From Bythopirellula sp. (GTDB taxonomy: Bacteria; Planctomycetota; Planctomycetia; Pirellulales; Lacipirellulaceae), in NCBI GenBank assembly GCA_028285205.1, contig JANQQA010000208.1:1-64000 (forward strand): a stretch of 64,000 nt of DNA. Reading direction: 5' to 3'. Within the stretch, counting starts at the first letter, position 1, and each line of letters starts with the position of its first letter. The notes beneath the pieces are model-generated. The model did not search any database. It saw nothing but the letters and a program-made list of their open reading frames with translations, and was not told the origin of the DNA. Below are positions 17,632 through 26,041 of this stretch, in pieces. Made by a program: the position numbers and the translations under genes.

Positions 17632-18687
17632 ATGCCAGTAATCATGCCGAAACGATCCACCAAGTCGGGCGCCGATACTTATGGTTTCACATTGGTCGAA
17701 TTATTGGTCGTGATCGCCATCATCGGCGTACTCGTCGCGCTGCTCCTGCCAGCCGTCCAAGCGGCTCGCGAAGCAGCCCGCAAATCAGCCTGTGTGAACA
17801 ATCTCAAACAGATCGGACTGGCGCTACAGAACTATGAATCGGCCCAACAGGTCTTCCCCTACGGCGCATGGGACTCCGATGGCGAACAGAATCCGAAGGG
17901 GTCGCCTTGGCCGCGCTTCGGCGGGAGCTGGCGGACAGCGATCTTGCCCTACATGGAACAGCAATCGCTCGCAGAACAGCTTTCGCAGATTGATAACGAA
18001 TCCTTCACGCAGTACGACACGAGGTCGCCTTGGGTACTCGCCCCCCAACATCAGTTGGTCCTGGCTCCGTTCATTTGCCCCTCGCAGCCTCAGCCTTGGA
18101 TCCGCGAAGGGATGGATACTTTCGCGATCGCGCCCGCAACCGCGGCAATCTCGACCTACATGGGCAACGCCGGCCCGATTGCTGTCACACCGCCGTCGTC
18201 ATACGGTGCTTCAAGCGCCTGTGGCCTGTGTACGGACGGCTCGTCACTTAATGCGTTTTGTGATTGCTTCACCGGAAATGTAGGGCGCTACCGACGTGGC
18301 TTTTATCATGGTCACAGCGAGGATGGCCCCGGCATGCTCGACATGTTTCCAAACGAGATTACCGTGGCTAAAGTCACCGATGGCACGTCCAACACCCTGC
18401 ACGTCGGAGAGTCACATGGTGTGGACGGAGGCTTGGACGGGTGTGAAGATCGGATGCATTGGATGGGCACCTGGGCGATGTCTTCAACGGTTTACGGTAT
18501 CAACGCGGTCGACGTGGGAACTACATGGCGCGGCGGCGGGTGCAACTTCCGCAGTTACCACCCAGGAGGTGCCCACTTCGTCTATGTTGACGCGTCCGTC
18601 CACTTTCTACAGGAAGACATCGACTTGTGGACGTTCGGGTACTTGGGGAATCGCTACGACGGCCAAGCTATTGATTCCGGTTTCTAG
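17632..18687 (+). CDS. DUF1559 protein with prepilin-type N-terminal methylation site
   Basis: The 351-residue protein begins with a short leader and a type IV pilin-like segment, [20 protein letters not shown], cleaved at Gly18/Phe19. It continues [20 protein letters not shown] and ends with the family's His-Gly-rich motif [17 protein letters not shown]. This family is expanded in planctomycetes. It is presumed to form pseudopilin-like or surface structures; no biochemical role is established. It sits 62 bp after the lipoprotein gene, a common pairing, and is convergent with the oxyanion-transport operon. Confidence 0.92.
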   Translation: MPVIMPKRSTKSGADTYGFTLVELLVVIAIIGVLVALLLPAVQAAREAARKSACVNNLKQIGLALQNYESAQQVFPYGAWDSDGEQNPKGSPWPRFGGSWRTAILPYMEQQSLAEQLSQIDNESFTQYDTRSPWVLAPQHQLVLAPFICPSQPQPWIREGMDTFAIAPATAAISTYMGNAGPIAVTPPSSYGASSACGLCTDGSSLNAFCDCFTGNVGRYRRGFYHGHSEDGPGMLDMFPNEITVAKVTDGTSNTLHVGESHGVDGGLDGCEDRMHWMGTWAMSSTVYGINAVDVGTTWRGGGCNFRSYHPGGAHFVYVDASVHFLQEDIDLWTFGYLGNRYDGQAIDSGF

Positions 18688-18824
18688 GGCATCTCTGGCG
18701 ATTTCGCCCTCGCCCGGAACCAAGAATTCGCCGCTGTGATTCTATTCTTTCGCAGGTTGGGTTGGCCAAGCGGATTCGAAAGTGTCTTACGCGAATCCGG
18801 AAGAAGCGGGAATTGAAACCGCTC

Positions 18825-19700
18825 CTAGAGTGTAAGATCTCGGGATCCCCAGATTCGGGTGATAATCAGAACGACGATCGCTGCTGCGATCATGACAAAC
18901 GAAACGGCAACGGCGCCGTTTAGATTGCCAATACTCAGTTCGAGAAAGACGCTGGTAGAAAGAACTTCCGTCTTGCCTCGGGTGGCACCTGCAAAAACCA
19001 ATAGTGGGCCAAACTCTCCCAGTGAGCGGGCCCATGCAAGCGTCGCAGCGGTCAGCAGCCCAGGACGGAGTTCGGGCAGGATCACCCAACCGAACGCTTG
19101 GAAACGATTGCAGCCCAGCGTTAGCGCCACCTGTTCGCGGCGGGAATCAATCTGGTCAAACGTCGCGCGCATCGTGCGGATCGCAAAGGCGCTCGCGACG
19201 ACGAACTGCCCCAACACAACGGCAGGAACCTGGTAGACGACACTTTCGCGGACGTACTCCGGCATGTACTGAAACAGGATGAGCAGACTCAATCCAACGA
19301 CCAGCGGTGGCAGCACGATCGGAATATCCAAGATCGCATCCAGTAAATTGCGGCCGAAGAATTCGTGACGAGACAACAGATAACCAAGCGGCACGGAAAC
19401 CCAGAGCGACAATATCGTACTGATCGTGCAGGAGACTAAGCTCAGGTAGATAGCATACTGAATATTTGGATCTGCCAAGGCGGCACCGACGGGATTGTCG
19501 ATCACTTTGGCCCACCAGGGATTGGCTTGCGACCACTCTTCACTGATCGTCGGCTCACCGGCACCCGAAACAAGGAAAGCGGCGTTGGCCATGAGCATCG
19601 CGACCAACAAAAACAGGTACATGCCACTGATGACAATCAGGGCCGCGTAGAAGGGCGTGTCTGACCCAATCCGATGTGTTTTGGTTTCCGAAGATGCCAC
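18825..19700 (-). CDS. ABC transporter permease, molybdate/tungstate (ModB) type
   Basis: The 291-residue protein has about six membrane segments and a binding-protein-dependent permease loop near its C-terminal third (VALTLGCNRFQAFGWVILPE), where the ATPase docks. The cytoplasmic-membrane permease of oxyanion transporters has this size and layout. The start is GTG at 19700. It is the last gene of a six-gene leftward operon and lies 18 bp after the binding-protein gene. The anion cannot be decided from sequence: molybdate, tungstate or sulphate are possible. Confidence 0.85.
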   Translation of the reverse strand: MASSETKTHRIGSDTPFYAALIVISGMYLFLLVAMLMANAAFLVSGAGEPTISEEWSQANPWWAKVIDNPVGAALADPNIQYAIYLSLVSCTISTILSLWVSVPLGYLLSRHEFFGRNLLDAILDIPIVLPPLVVGLSLLILFQYMPEYVRESVVYQVPAVVLGQFVVASAFAIRTMRATFDQIDSRREQVALTLGCNRFQAFGWVILPELRPGLLTAATLAWARSLGEFGPLLVFAGATRGKTEVLSTSVFLELSIGNLNGAVAVSFVMIAAAIVVLIITRIWGSRDLTL

Positions 19701-19718
19701 GGTGCTATCGGCCCTACG

Positions 19719-21350
19719 CTACTCGGCTGGTTTCAATCGCCACCGGAATCCAGCTTTCTCGAAAGCTCCCTGCGCCCTTGCTACTTCTTCGAACAACAGG
19801 CGAGCTAGCTGTTTCTGCTTACTCGAGGCTGCGATGCCCAACGGCTGAATTGCCTTCGCCAGCGGCGAGTCAATCGTGACGACATCCACTTTGTCACTTT
19901 CAGCTCGTGCATCCGTAAGATACACAATTGCAGCATCTGCCGAACCGGTCGCGACGCTCGGGATTAGCAAGGCTGAGGTCGCCGTTTGAGTAACCACGTT
20001 GTTTTCGAGGAGCGAATCATAGATATCCGCAGATTCGAGCAGACGACGGGTAAGCACGCCAATCGTGCATTGCTCTGGCTGACCGACCGCTACGCGCACT
20101 CCGGGTTGATTCAGATCAGCAAGTGTCTCAATGCCTTTAGGATTTCCCGCCTGAACAGCAACGACGATTGGCGTGTCGGACACATTCACCTTGTCACGAA
20201 ACAGTTTGCCGACTGTGTCCATGTAGTAGGTATCACAGGCCATATAAACGTCTGGAAACCCACTCAAAGAATCTTGTTCAATAGCCCGCATCTGCGCCGT
20301 GAGAATTCCACAACCGTTATACACGGTGGAGACGTCCACTCCATGGCGGCGCTGGAATGCCTCGACAATCGGCTCTAACGCACGACGATTGACTGCGCCT
20401 GCAAAAAATGTGAGCTCTGGACGATTCGACCATTCGGCCCCCTCAACGGACTCATAGCCGTGCTCCTGAAAGACCTCCAGTCCGCGATTCTGCGCCGTGA
20501 GGAATCGGGTAAAATGCAATGCCCTTTTTGCATTCTTTGATGCCTCCAAGAGACCAATGCTCACTAAGACATGCTTATTCGCGAGCTCTGCGGAGCGCAC
20601 CACCTCTAGCTGTTCATGTTGAACCGCGACGGCATCCCACACAATACCAGCATCCACAGCGCCCAAGAGGACATCATTGGCAACCTCACTGACGGTCGGC
20701 TTGAAAACACCTCGTGAGCGCACGGCAGCCGCGAGTGAGTCCCATCGACCAGATGGCAACAGACTCTCTCGCACTAGTTTCCCGACAGCAGCTTGATCTG
20801 GATCGGCTAGAGAGACCCGCAGGTCGGCACGCACCAGATCTTGCACATCCTGGACCTGCTTGGGATTTCCTGATGGCACGACGATCACTGGGCGCATCTG
20901 GGCGATGGGAAAGCTTTCCGCCACCAGACCCTTACGCTTCGCTATCTGGAGATAGCTGTCGTCGCCTGCCAGGTACAGATCACCGACGTTTGCAACTTCT
21001 ATCTGGCTGAGCAGTGAGTTGGAGCCGCCGTACTGAAGACGAATCGGGACTTGAAATTCTTCCCGATATCGCGTCGCGATGCTCTCCACAGGCACCCGCA
21101 TGCCAGCCGCGCAATAGACGAATAGTTCCGATTCCCCGTCTTGTTCTTCTAGTCCAGAATTCGGCTTCTGCATGAGTAGCAGCAGTAAAACAGCCAGCAC
21201 AGTCAATGACGCACCGGCAGTCAAAAAGACCGGATTGACGGAAGCCGCGCGATGGATCGGGTTAGCTGTCACTTTGTGTAGTCTTACGGGCTCGTTGGGA
21301 AGTACTTCTGCGGTACTGTATGCGCGACATCTCAAACCATATGTCCACAC
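19719..21350 (-). CDS. Membrane-anchored tandem substrate-binding protein (two ModA-like domains)
   Basis: The 543-residue protein has an N-terminal membrane anchor (about 41-60, VFLTAGASLTVLAVLLLLLM) and two consecutive type II periplasmic-binding folds. Domain 1 starts ELFVYCAAGMRVPVESIA (about 75-310) and domain 2 starts ELTFFAGAVNRRALEPIVEA (about 313-540). Both carry the GDLYLAG/PDVYMACD segments typical of ModA-like proteins. Most oxyanion binding proteins have one such domain, so fusion of two is unusual. The start is GTG at 21350, inside the end of the E1-like gene (19-bp overlap). It presumably feeds the adjacent permease and ATPase. Confidence 0.82.
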   Translation of the reverse strand: MWTYGLRCRAYSTAEVLPNEPVRLHKVTANPIHRAASVNPVFLTAGASLTVLAVLLLLLMQKPNSGLEEQDGESELFVYCAAGMRVPVESIATRYREEFQVPIRLQYGGSNSLLSQIEVANVGDLYLAGDDSYLQIAKRKGLVAESFPIAQMRPVIVVPSGNPKQVQDVQDLVRADLRVSLADPDQAAVGKLVRESLLPSGRWDSLAAAVRSRGVFKPTVSEVANDVLLGAVDAGIVWDAVAVQHEQLEVVRSAELANKHVLVSIGLLEASKNAKRALHFTRFLTAQNRGLEVFQEHGYESVEGAEWSNRPELTFFAGAVNRRALEPIVEAFQRRHGVDVSTVYNGCGILTAQMRAIEQDSLSGFPDVYMACDTYYMDTVGKLFRDKVNVSDTPIVVAVQAGNPKGIETLADLNQPGVRVAVGQPEQCTIGVLTRRLLESADIYDSLLENNVVTQTATSALLIPSVATGSADAAIVYLTDARAESDKVDVVTIDSPLAKAIQPLGIAASSKQKQLARLLFEEVARAQGAFEKAGFRWRLKPAE

Positions 21351-22090
21351 ACCTGACAGTCTCGATTTCGCATCAACGAGATGGTTCTAAATTGCATCTG
21401 GCGAAGGTCACAAAACAAAAGTCTTCCGGTGAGAGTCTCACCGATTCCGGCGATCAATTTGATCGCTTCCATCGCCCCTAGGCAACCAACAGTGCCGGAG
21501 ACCGCGCCAAACACAGGGAATTGCCTCCGCCAATTCTTTGGGTGCTCTGGATGCAGGCAGTGCAAACAAGGCGTCTCCCCTGGAATAATCGTGGTGATCT
21601 GTGCTTCCAAATCGTACATAGCGCATTCGACCAGGGGTTTGTTCTGGGAAATGGCTGCGCGGTTAAGAAGGAATCGTTCCTCAAACAGGGGGGCACAGTC
21701 AACAACAACATCCACCTGTTCTACTAAGCGTGTCACATTCTCTGCATTTACGTTTTCAGGGACTGCCTCGATGTTGAGGCGCGGATTAAGCTCAAGCAGA
21801 CGTCGCTGGGCGGATTCGATTCGGGGTGTGCCCAGTGAGCGGTGGGTCATTAGCAGTTGCCGATTCAAGTCGGATGGTTTGACGTTGCCTCCATGGGCAA
21901 TCACTAGTCTGCCGACACCCGCTGCAGCGAGTTCATACGCGACGACGCTACCGAGTCCTCCACACCTTGTGACCAAGACGGAAGCGTTCTTCAGGCGAGT
22001 TTGCCCGGGCTCGCCGAACTCGGGGGACCACATCTGCCATTCGTAGACTTCGCGCTCTTCCTGAGTAAGTTCTTGCATAGAAGTGGTCAT
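21332..22090 (-). CDS. ThiF/MoeB/HesA-type E1-like adenylyltransferase
   Basis: From ATG 22090 the 252-residue protein has the ATP-binding glycine motif RCGGLGSVVAYELAAAGVG (from about 42), the nucleotide-contacting DLNRQLL and two CxxC pairs, CLHC and CQVC, that would hold a structural zinc. It lacks the C-terminal rhodanese domain of some MoeB homologues. E1-like enzymes adenylate the C-terminal Gly-Gly of a MoaD or ThiS partner. Such a partner is encoded directly upstream, overlapping by ATGA, so the two almost certainly work together in molybdopterin-type or other sulphur-transfer chemistry. Confidence 0.88.
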   Translation of the reverse strand: MTTSMQELTQEEREVYEWQMWSPEFGEPGQTRLKNASVLVTRCGGLGSVVAYELAAAGVGRLVIAHGGNVKPSDLNRQLLMTHRSLGTPRIESAQRRLLELNPRLNIEAVPENVNAENVTRLVEQVDVVVDCAPLFEERFLLNRAAISQNKPLVECAMYDLEAQITTIIPGETPCLHCLHPEHPKNWRRQFPVFGAVSGTVGCLGAMEAIKLIAGIGETLTGRLLFCDLRQMQFRTISLMRNRDCQVCGHMV

Positions 22091-22365
22091 CCTCCGCTCA
22101 CGGGAGACAATAAAGTAACTTCGTCTCCTGTTTGGAGCTCGACCGCAAAGTCCTGTCCGATGCACTGGTCCCCGATGCAAACCAAGAGTGAGGGATGCAA
22201 CTGTCCGTTATCGCACTTCGCCAAGTTATCGAATGGTTCTCCATGTAACTGACTGATGCTGTCGAACAGATCGCCTACGGTCGCCGCCGACGGAAGTTCA
22301 AGCTCGTCGCCCGTACGGTTTAGCGCCGTTCTCAGCTGTGCTGTATAGTGGACTCTTACATTCAC
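22087..22365 (-). CDS. MoaD/ThiS-like ubiquitin-fold sulphur carrier
   Basis: The 92-residue protein begins MNVRVHYTAQLRTAL and ends in the required diglycine, DEVTLLSPVSGG. The length and the final SGG match MoaD. The start is GTG at 22365: it forms a GTGA overlap with the stop of the ATPase gene, and GGAGGT lies 9 bases upstream. An upstream TTG at 22392 would add nine residues and hide that binding site. The carrier is predicted to be adenylated by the adjacent E1-like protein and thiocarboxylated to supply sulphur, most likely for the metal-binding pterin of a Mo or W enzyme. Confidence 0.88.
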   Translation of the reverse strand: MNVRVHYTAQLRTALNRTGDELELPSAATVGDLFDSISQLHGEPFDNLAKCDNGQLHPSLLVCIGDQCIGQDFAVELQTGDEVTLLSPVSGG

Positions 22366-23054
22366 TGGGTTGGCACCTCCGCACCTTGGCAAGTTTCCTG
22401 CGGCCGGTCAGGGCGTTTCCCGGTCACAATCTGACCGTTTTGCAGCTGGAATGAAACGTCACCCAAGTATTCCGCCTCGTCAGTATTATGCGTGACGTGA
22501 AGAGTCGTGACACCTGATTGCGTTTGCACTGTCTTCAACAAATCGTACATGGTGCGTCGCGTCATCTCATCTAATGCTGATAACGGCTCATCGAGCAAGA
22601 GAAGTTGCGGTCGAAACGACAGTGCACGCCCGAGCGCTACTCGCTGTTGTTCCCCCCCACTCAGATTGGTAGGAAATCGATCCAACAACGGGGCAATGCC
22701 CAACTGCTTGGCAAGTTCGGAGGTCGTCTTCTCGATCTGTGGCTTTGGACACTTCCGAATAATCAGGGGGAAAGCCATGTTGTCGCGCACTTTCATCCTT
22801 GGGAACAGCGCACCATCTTGCGGGACGTAACCAATCCCTCGTTCGCCTGGTCGCAATCCAGAGACATCTCTGCCAGCCAATGTGATGCGGCCGTTCTCTA
22901 TTGGCCTCAACCCACACAGCGACTCAAGGAGCGTCGTTTTGCCGCTGCCTGTTTTCCCCATGAGCACACCGTACTCACCAGTTGACAATTCAAGAGAGAG
23001 AGGCCCAAGTCGAAAGCTGCCTGCGCGAATTTTGAGATTCTCAATGCGAATCAT
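22362..23054 (-). CDS. ABC transporter ATP-binding protein of the oxyanion transporter
   Basis: The 230-residue protein has Walker A GKTGSGKTT (33-41), signature LSGGEQQRVALG (131-142) and Walker B LLLLDEP (151-157). It lacks the C-terminal regulatory (TOBE/Mop) extension of typical ModC. With the permease and binding protein in the same operon it completes an importer. The ATG at 23054 overlaps the stop of the upstream gene by ATGA, and its stop overlaps the GTG of the MoaD-like gene. Confidence 0.9.
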   Translation of the reverse strand: MIRIENLKIRAGSFRLGPLSLELSTGEYGVLMGKTGSGKTTLLESLCGLRPIENGRITLAGRDVSGLRPGERGIGYVPQDGALFPRMKVRDNMAFPLIIRKCPKPQIEKTTSELAKQLGIAPLLDRFPTNLSGGEQQRVALGRALSFRPQLLLLDEPLSALDEMTRRTMYDLLKTVQTQSGVTTLHVTHNTDEAEYLGDVSFQLQNGQIVTGKRPDRPQETCQGAEVPTQ

Positions 23055-24415
23055 GGCTCGAGACGTCGGCTATAAAATACGACAAAGGCTCCTCCTGCCA
23101 GACCCACGACAACAATGCCGAGTACCGTGGAGCCAACTGTCTTAGCCAATGATCCACTACTGGTTGTGTTGCTCGCCTCAGATCTGGATTGAACATTCTC
23201 CGCTGGAATCGAATCACTCAGGCTGTTGCTTTCCTTGGGCGAATTATCCACATGATGAGATTCGGAGCTGGGGCTTGGGTGCTTTTCAGCGTATGCGTCT
23301 GAGTCGTTAGGTTCCTCCACTACTACCGGAGACGGGCTGGCCTGCTCGTCGTCAAAATTAAGGTCTATGATCTGCAGGCCGGGCAACAGTGCATCAGGGC
23401 TGTTCCTCGTGCCAAGATTGGTTGATGATGGCCCGCGACTGAGGATTCGACTCATTTCTACCTTGACTAAAGGGTGCCCCGGATCGAATCCAAGCGACTT
23501 GGCGGCTTGCGTTTCGTGAGCCACTGTCCAAACATGCGGGAACATGGGTGACTGCATCCAACTTCGATCCAATTCGCATTCACAATCGAGACCTGCAACC
23601 GCAAGCGCGTGCAGTAGTTCTCTCTCCGCATCTTCGCTCAGTTTAATGACCTGTCCGAGATTTCGACCACGTCCGAAAACCAAGGCAATCTGTGGTACGT
23701 CGCTAGCAGAGACGTCCACACCGAGGCTCCACAAGAGTATCTCTTCCCGTTGTGCCTCTTCCTTATCAACAGCCCACACCTGCGGTGGAACTTCAATTGG
23801 TTTCGGGAGATCAGGCAGAGTTGCCTCTACACGCTCGATCGCATCCTCGACCATCGCTAGCGCGCGTTCGTTTTGCTTTGAGTCGTCGCTTTCGATAATG
23901 AGGACGGCACTGTGTAAATCGACGAGCTTCTCCAGCAGCGATTCCCTCAATGCGGAGCTCACGAGAGACTGAATTGTGTTGCGCAGCGCTACCGACTGTT
24001 CACTCTTGAGATCCGGAAGTGAAATCTGCTTGCTGCGGCCGTCAGGCGCGACCAGCACCGCGGCAGGAAAACGATCGATCTCGTGGGACCGCAGGAGAGC
24101 AAGCTGTGTTTGAGTGGCGTTGTTGTCAATATCCACCACTGAAAATTGGACATTGCTCTCCGCCAATCCCTCGATAGCGGTCGCTTTGATGACCTTGGTT
24201 ATGTCCGTGGGCGTTTCGTCGTCAAGCAAAAGCACAAGTTCATACCAGGATCCGTCCATATCGACGAACGCGACATCACGCACGGTGTACTTACACGCCG
24301 AAGTCGATTCGCAAAACAGCGCTGCCAAGACGAATCCTAACCAAGCCGATCGGGATCCGAGCGCGTACAAGTGTACCAATGCGTTGCGGTCAACTACGGA
24401 GCTTGCAAACTTCAA
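23051..24415 (-). CDS. Unrecognised membrane-anchored exported protein heading the oxyanion operon
   Basis: I do not recognise this 454-residue protein. It has an N-terminal hydrophobic segment (LGFVLAALFCESTSACKY), two alpha/beta domains, a Ser/Glu/Asp-rich linker (about 350-420) and a C-terminal membrane segment (VLGIVVVGLAGGAFVVFYSR). The first domain reads like a degenerate thioredoxin fold (VQFSVVDIDNNATQ, then a cis-Pro-like FPAAVLVAPDGR) without a CxxC. The body therefore probably faces the periplasm on a C-terminal anchor. It is the first gene of the operon and overlaps the ATPase gene by 4 bp, so its role is likely tied to metal-oxyanion uptake or cofactor delivery. The start is ATG at 24415. 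Confidence 0.8.
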   Translation of the reverse strand: MKFASSVVDRNALVHLYALGSRSAWLGFVLAALFCESTSACKYTVRDVAFVDMDGSWYELVLLLDDETPTDITKVIKATAIEGLAESNVQFSVVDIDNNATQTQLALLRSHEIDRFPAAVLVAPDGRSKQISLPDLKSEQSVALRNTIQSLVSSALRESLLEKLVDLHSAVLIIESDDSKQNERALAMVEDAIERVEATLPDLPKPIEVPPQVWAVDKEEAQREEILLWSLGVDVSASDVPQIALVFGRGRNLGQVIKLSEDAERELLHALAVAGLDCECELDRSWMQSPMFPHVWTVAHETQAAKSLGFDPGHPLVKVEMSRILSRGPSSTNLGTRNSPDALLPGLQIIDLNFDDEQASPSPVVVEEPNDSDAYAEKHPSPSSESHHVDNSPKESNSLSDSIPAENVQSRSEASNTTSSGSLAKTVGSTVLGIVVVGLAGGAFVVFYSRRLEP

Positions 24416-24795
24416 TGTCTAGCTCCTAGAACCGGAATTTGCAGTAATGCAGTACGTACTAATGTGACCATCATGATAACAGGTGGTGGGTTGATTTTCC
24501 ATTGAATCAGTTGGCGAGTGGATCAGAACAGCGAGCGACCACTTGTGACTAAAGTGGGGTCACGATTCCGTGGTCCCGAATCTCGCTAAACCTTTGTCGC
24601 AAGATCCACGGTTGCTTGATAAGTCGCGTTCTGATCCGCGATGTTGCATTCTACGCAAGAGCTATGCCGCACTAACACGCAGCAGTTGCAGATCGGTTAA
24701 TGCTTCTTTCTGATTCGTTATTGCCATCGATGGACCGTCGGCCCAGCAGATTCCAGTCTTAATCTGGCATACCGAATAATCCGTTAGGACTTCCG
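24416..24795. other. Intergenic region between the oxyanion operon and a phosphotransferase gene
   Basis: Both flanking genes run leftward, so this stretch should hold the operon promoter and the 3' end of the phosphotransferase transcript. I see no clear hairpin terminator, metal-responsive palindrome or Moco-type RNA. Confidence 0.5.
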
Positions 24796-25653
24796 CTATA
24801 GCGTCTGACGGGCCTCGTGATAGGCGTTGAGATTCTCGCTGGCATACTTCTCGTAGTCGAATTCTAGATCCGACTTCTTAGTCTGGATATACGCCCAGAG
24901 TGCTTCGCGGAGTAACGATATGGTTTTCAAAATCCTCAAGTCTCGCAGGTCGCTGTCGATACATTCGCCCCGGTACGCAGTTAGGAAAATCTGCTCTTGC
25001 TCCTCGGTGAACTGGCTGTTTCCGCTTGCGTTTGCCAAATCGAACAGCGGATTCCCAATTCCAGCGTATTCCCAATCGACCAACCACAGTCGGTCTCCCG
25101 CGTCGAGGATATTTTCAGCGAGCAGATCATTGTGACAGAGCGCTGGCGTGAACGGCGACACTCCGTGCATCAGTCGGGCCGCCTGATCGATAGCCTCGTC
25201 GATGTCTTCTGGAAGCAACGCACCTAGCCGTCGCGCCGTTGCTGCGTAGGTCCGCACTGTCTGGAGCGGAGAAAAGTAAATCAGTTCGCCCTCAAGCTGG
25301 TCCCACGCGTCGTGAAGGCGCCGCAACGTCTTCGCCAATCGCACGAGGAGCGACGCATCTCGAATGGCCTCAGCCGTAAGCGTCTCGGATTGGACGAAAT
25401 CGCTGACGAGAATCGAATCCTCGAAGTAGTGGATCGCCGGGGCGAAACCCAATTCTGCCGCCAGCCGCTGGCAGGCCACTTCATTGGACCGATGGATCCC
25501 GAGGTGGGGAAGTGGGCTGCACTGTCGAGCTACGAAGCGGCGGTCGCCATCGTCTACAACGTAGTTACGGTTCGTAATTCCACCCCCCAGTTCTTTGAGG
25601 GTCACAGCTCCACTCCAACAGGGAAGCGCAACGATCTGTTGTTCAGCCATCAT
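24796..25653 (-). CDS. Choline/ethanolamine-kinase-like phosphotransferase
   Basis: The 285-residue protein has the aminoglycoside/choline-kinase fold: an N-terminal ELGGGITNRNYVV segment, the catalytic Brenner motif LCHNDLLAENIL (about 165-176) and the metal-binding, family-specific LVDWEYAGIGNPLFDLAN. DWEYAG..NP.FDLA is characteristic of choline and ethanolamine kinases (LicA type), which phosphorylate small amino alcohols in the cytoplasm. The neighbouring betaine-type catabolic operon supports a choline-related substrate. The second codon is also ATG, so the start may be 25650. A thiamine or other small-alcohol kinase is the main alternative. Confidence 0.83.
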   Translation of the reverse strand: MMAEQQIVALPCWSGAVTLKELGGGITNRNYVVDDGDRRFVARQCSPLPHLGIHRSNEVACQRLAAELGFAPAIHYFEDSILVSDFVQSETLTAEAIRDASLLVRLAKTLRRLHDAWDQLEGELIYFSPLQTVRTYAATARRLGALLPEDIDEAIDQAARLMHGVSPFTPALCHNDLLAENILDAGDRLWLVDWEYAGIGNPLFDLANASGNSQFTEEQEQIFLTAYRGECIDSDLRDLRILKTISLLREALWAYIQTKKSDLEFDYEKYASENLNAYHEARQTL

Positions 25654-26041
25654 GTATTCCTGGGCAAGTATTGCTCAATGTGGTGAAGGTATTTGAGTTT
25701 TCGCCATCTGTCAGTAGCCGCGTACCCCGGAGTCTGCGTTTTCACCGTCGGCACAGTCCGCCCGGCAACAGCGACGACAGACCTTCTGTTTGATGATGGA
25801 AATGCCGTGGCCACGTTCATTTCTACTGCCACAATCGACAGCGCTGTTGACTCAACAACTCTCGCCTGAGAGCCTAATCTAGCACTGATCGAGTCATGCC
25901 GCGCATTCCGTCAGCAGGCCTGCGCGAATGCGCATGGCCGTAGGCAAAATCGCCTGTTAGGCTCAAGGGAATGCCGCATTTCGGTGGCAGCGCTTCGAAG
26001 GGCCTCGTAATATTAGCAAATCCGCTAACTGAGGAGTCTGC
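25654..26041. other. Divergent regulatory region between the phosphotransferase gene and the FAD/ETF operon
   Basis: This region holds the promoters of both directions and the structured element at 25870-25964. The rightward gene has a good ribosome binding site (GAGGAG at 26031-26036, before GTG 26042). No second operator is evident. Confidence 0.55.
25870..25964 (+). promoter_or_regulatory. Possible structured leader RNA upstream of the FAD/ETF operon
   Basis: Three sets of complementary arms nest in 95 bases. GAGCCTAA (25870-25877) pairs with TTAGGCTC (25957-25964) as a closing stem. GCGCATTC (25901-25908) pairs with GAATGCGC (25926-25933), with GCAGGCCTGC in its loop. AGGC (25942-25945) pairs with GCCT (25952-25955). 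A stem enclosing two hairpins is riboswitch-like. It does not match a riboswitch class that I can identify, and the glycine riboswitch core CCGAAGG-GCAA is missing. It could also be a DNA operator. Confidence 0.4.

Noticed and set aside
21381-22046. 221-codon forward ORF opposite the E1-like gene
   Set aside because: The opposite strand encodes clear E1 motifs with coupled starts; this frame has no domain and low-complexity composition.
18825-24415. Thiamine biosynthesis operon (ThiS-ThiF)
   Set aside because: The carrier and E1 would fit ThiS/ThiF, but no thiG, thiC or other thiamine gene is present and the ABC transporter is of oxyanion type.
25870-25980. Glycine or cobalamin riboswitch upstream of the amine-oxidation operon
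   Set aside because: TAGGCAAAAT superficially resembles the end of a glycine aptamer, but the CCGAAGG-GCAA core and the paired second domain are missing; the cobalamin box is also absent. Kept only as an unclassified structured leader.
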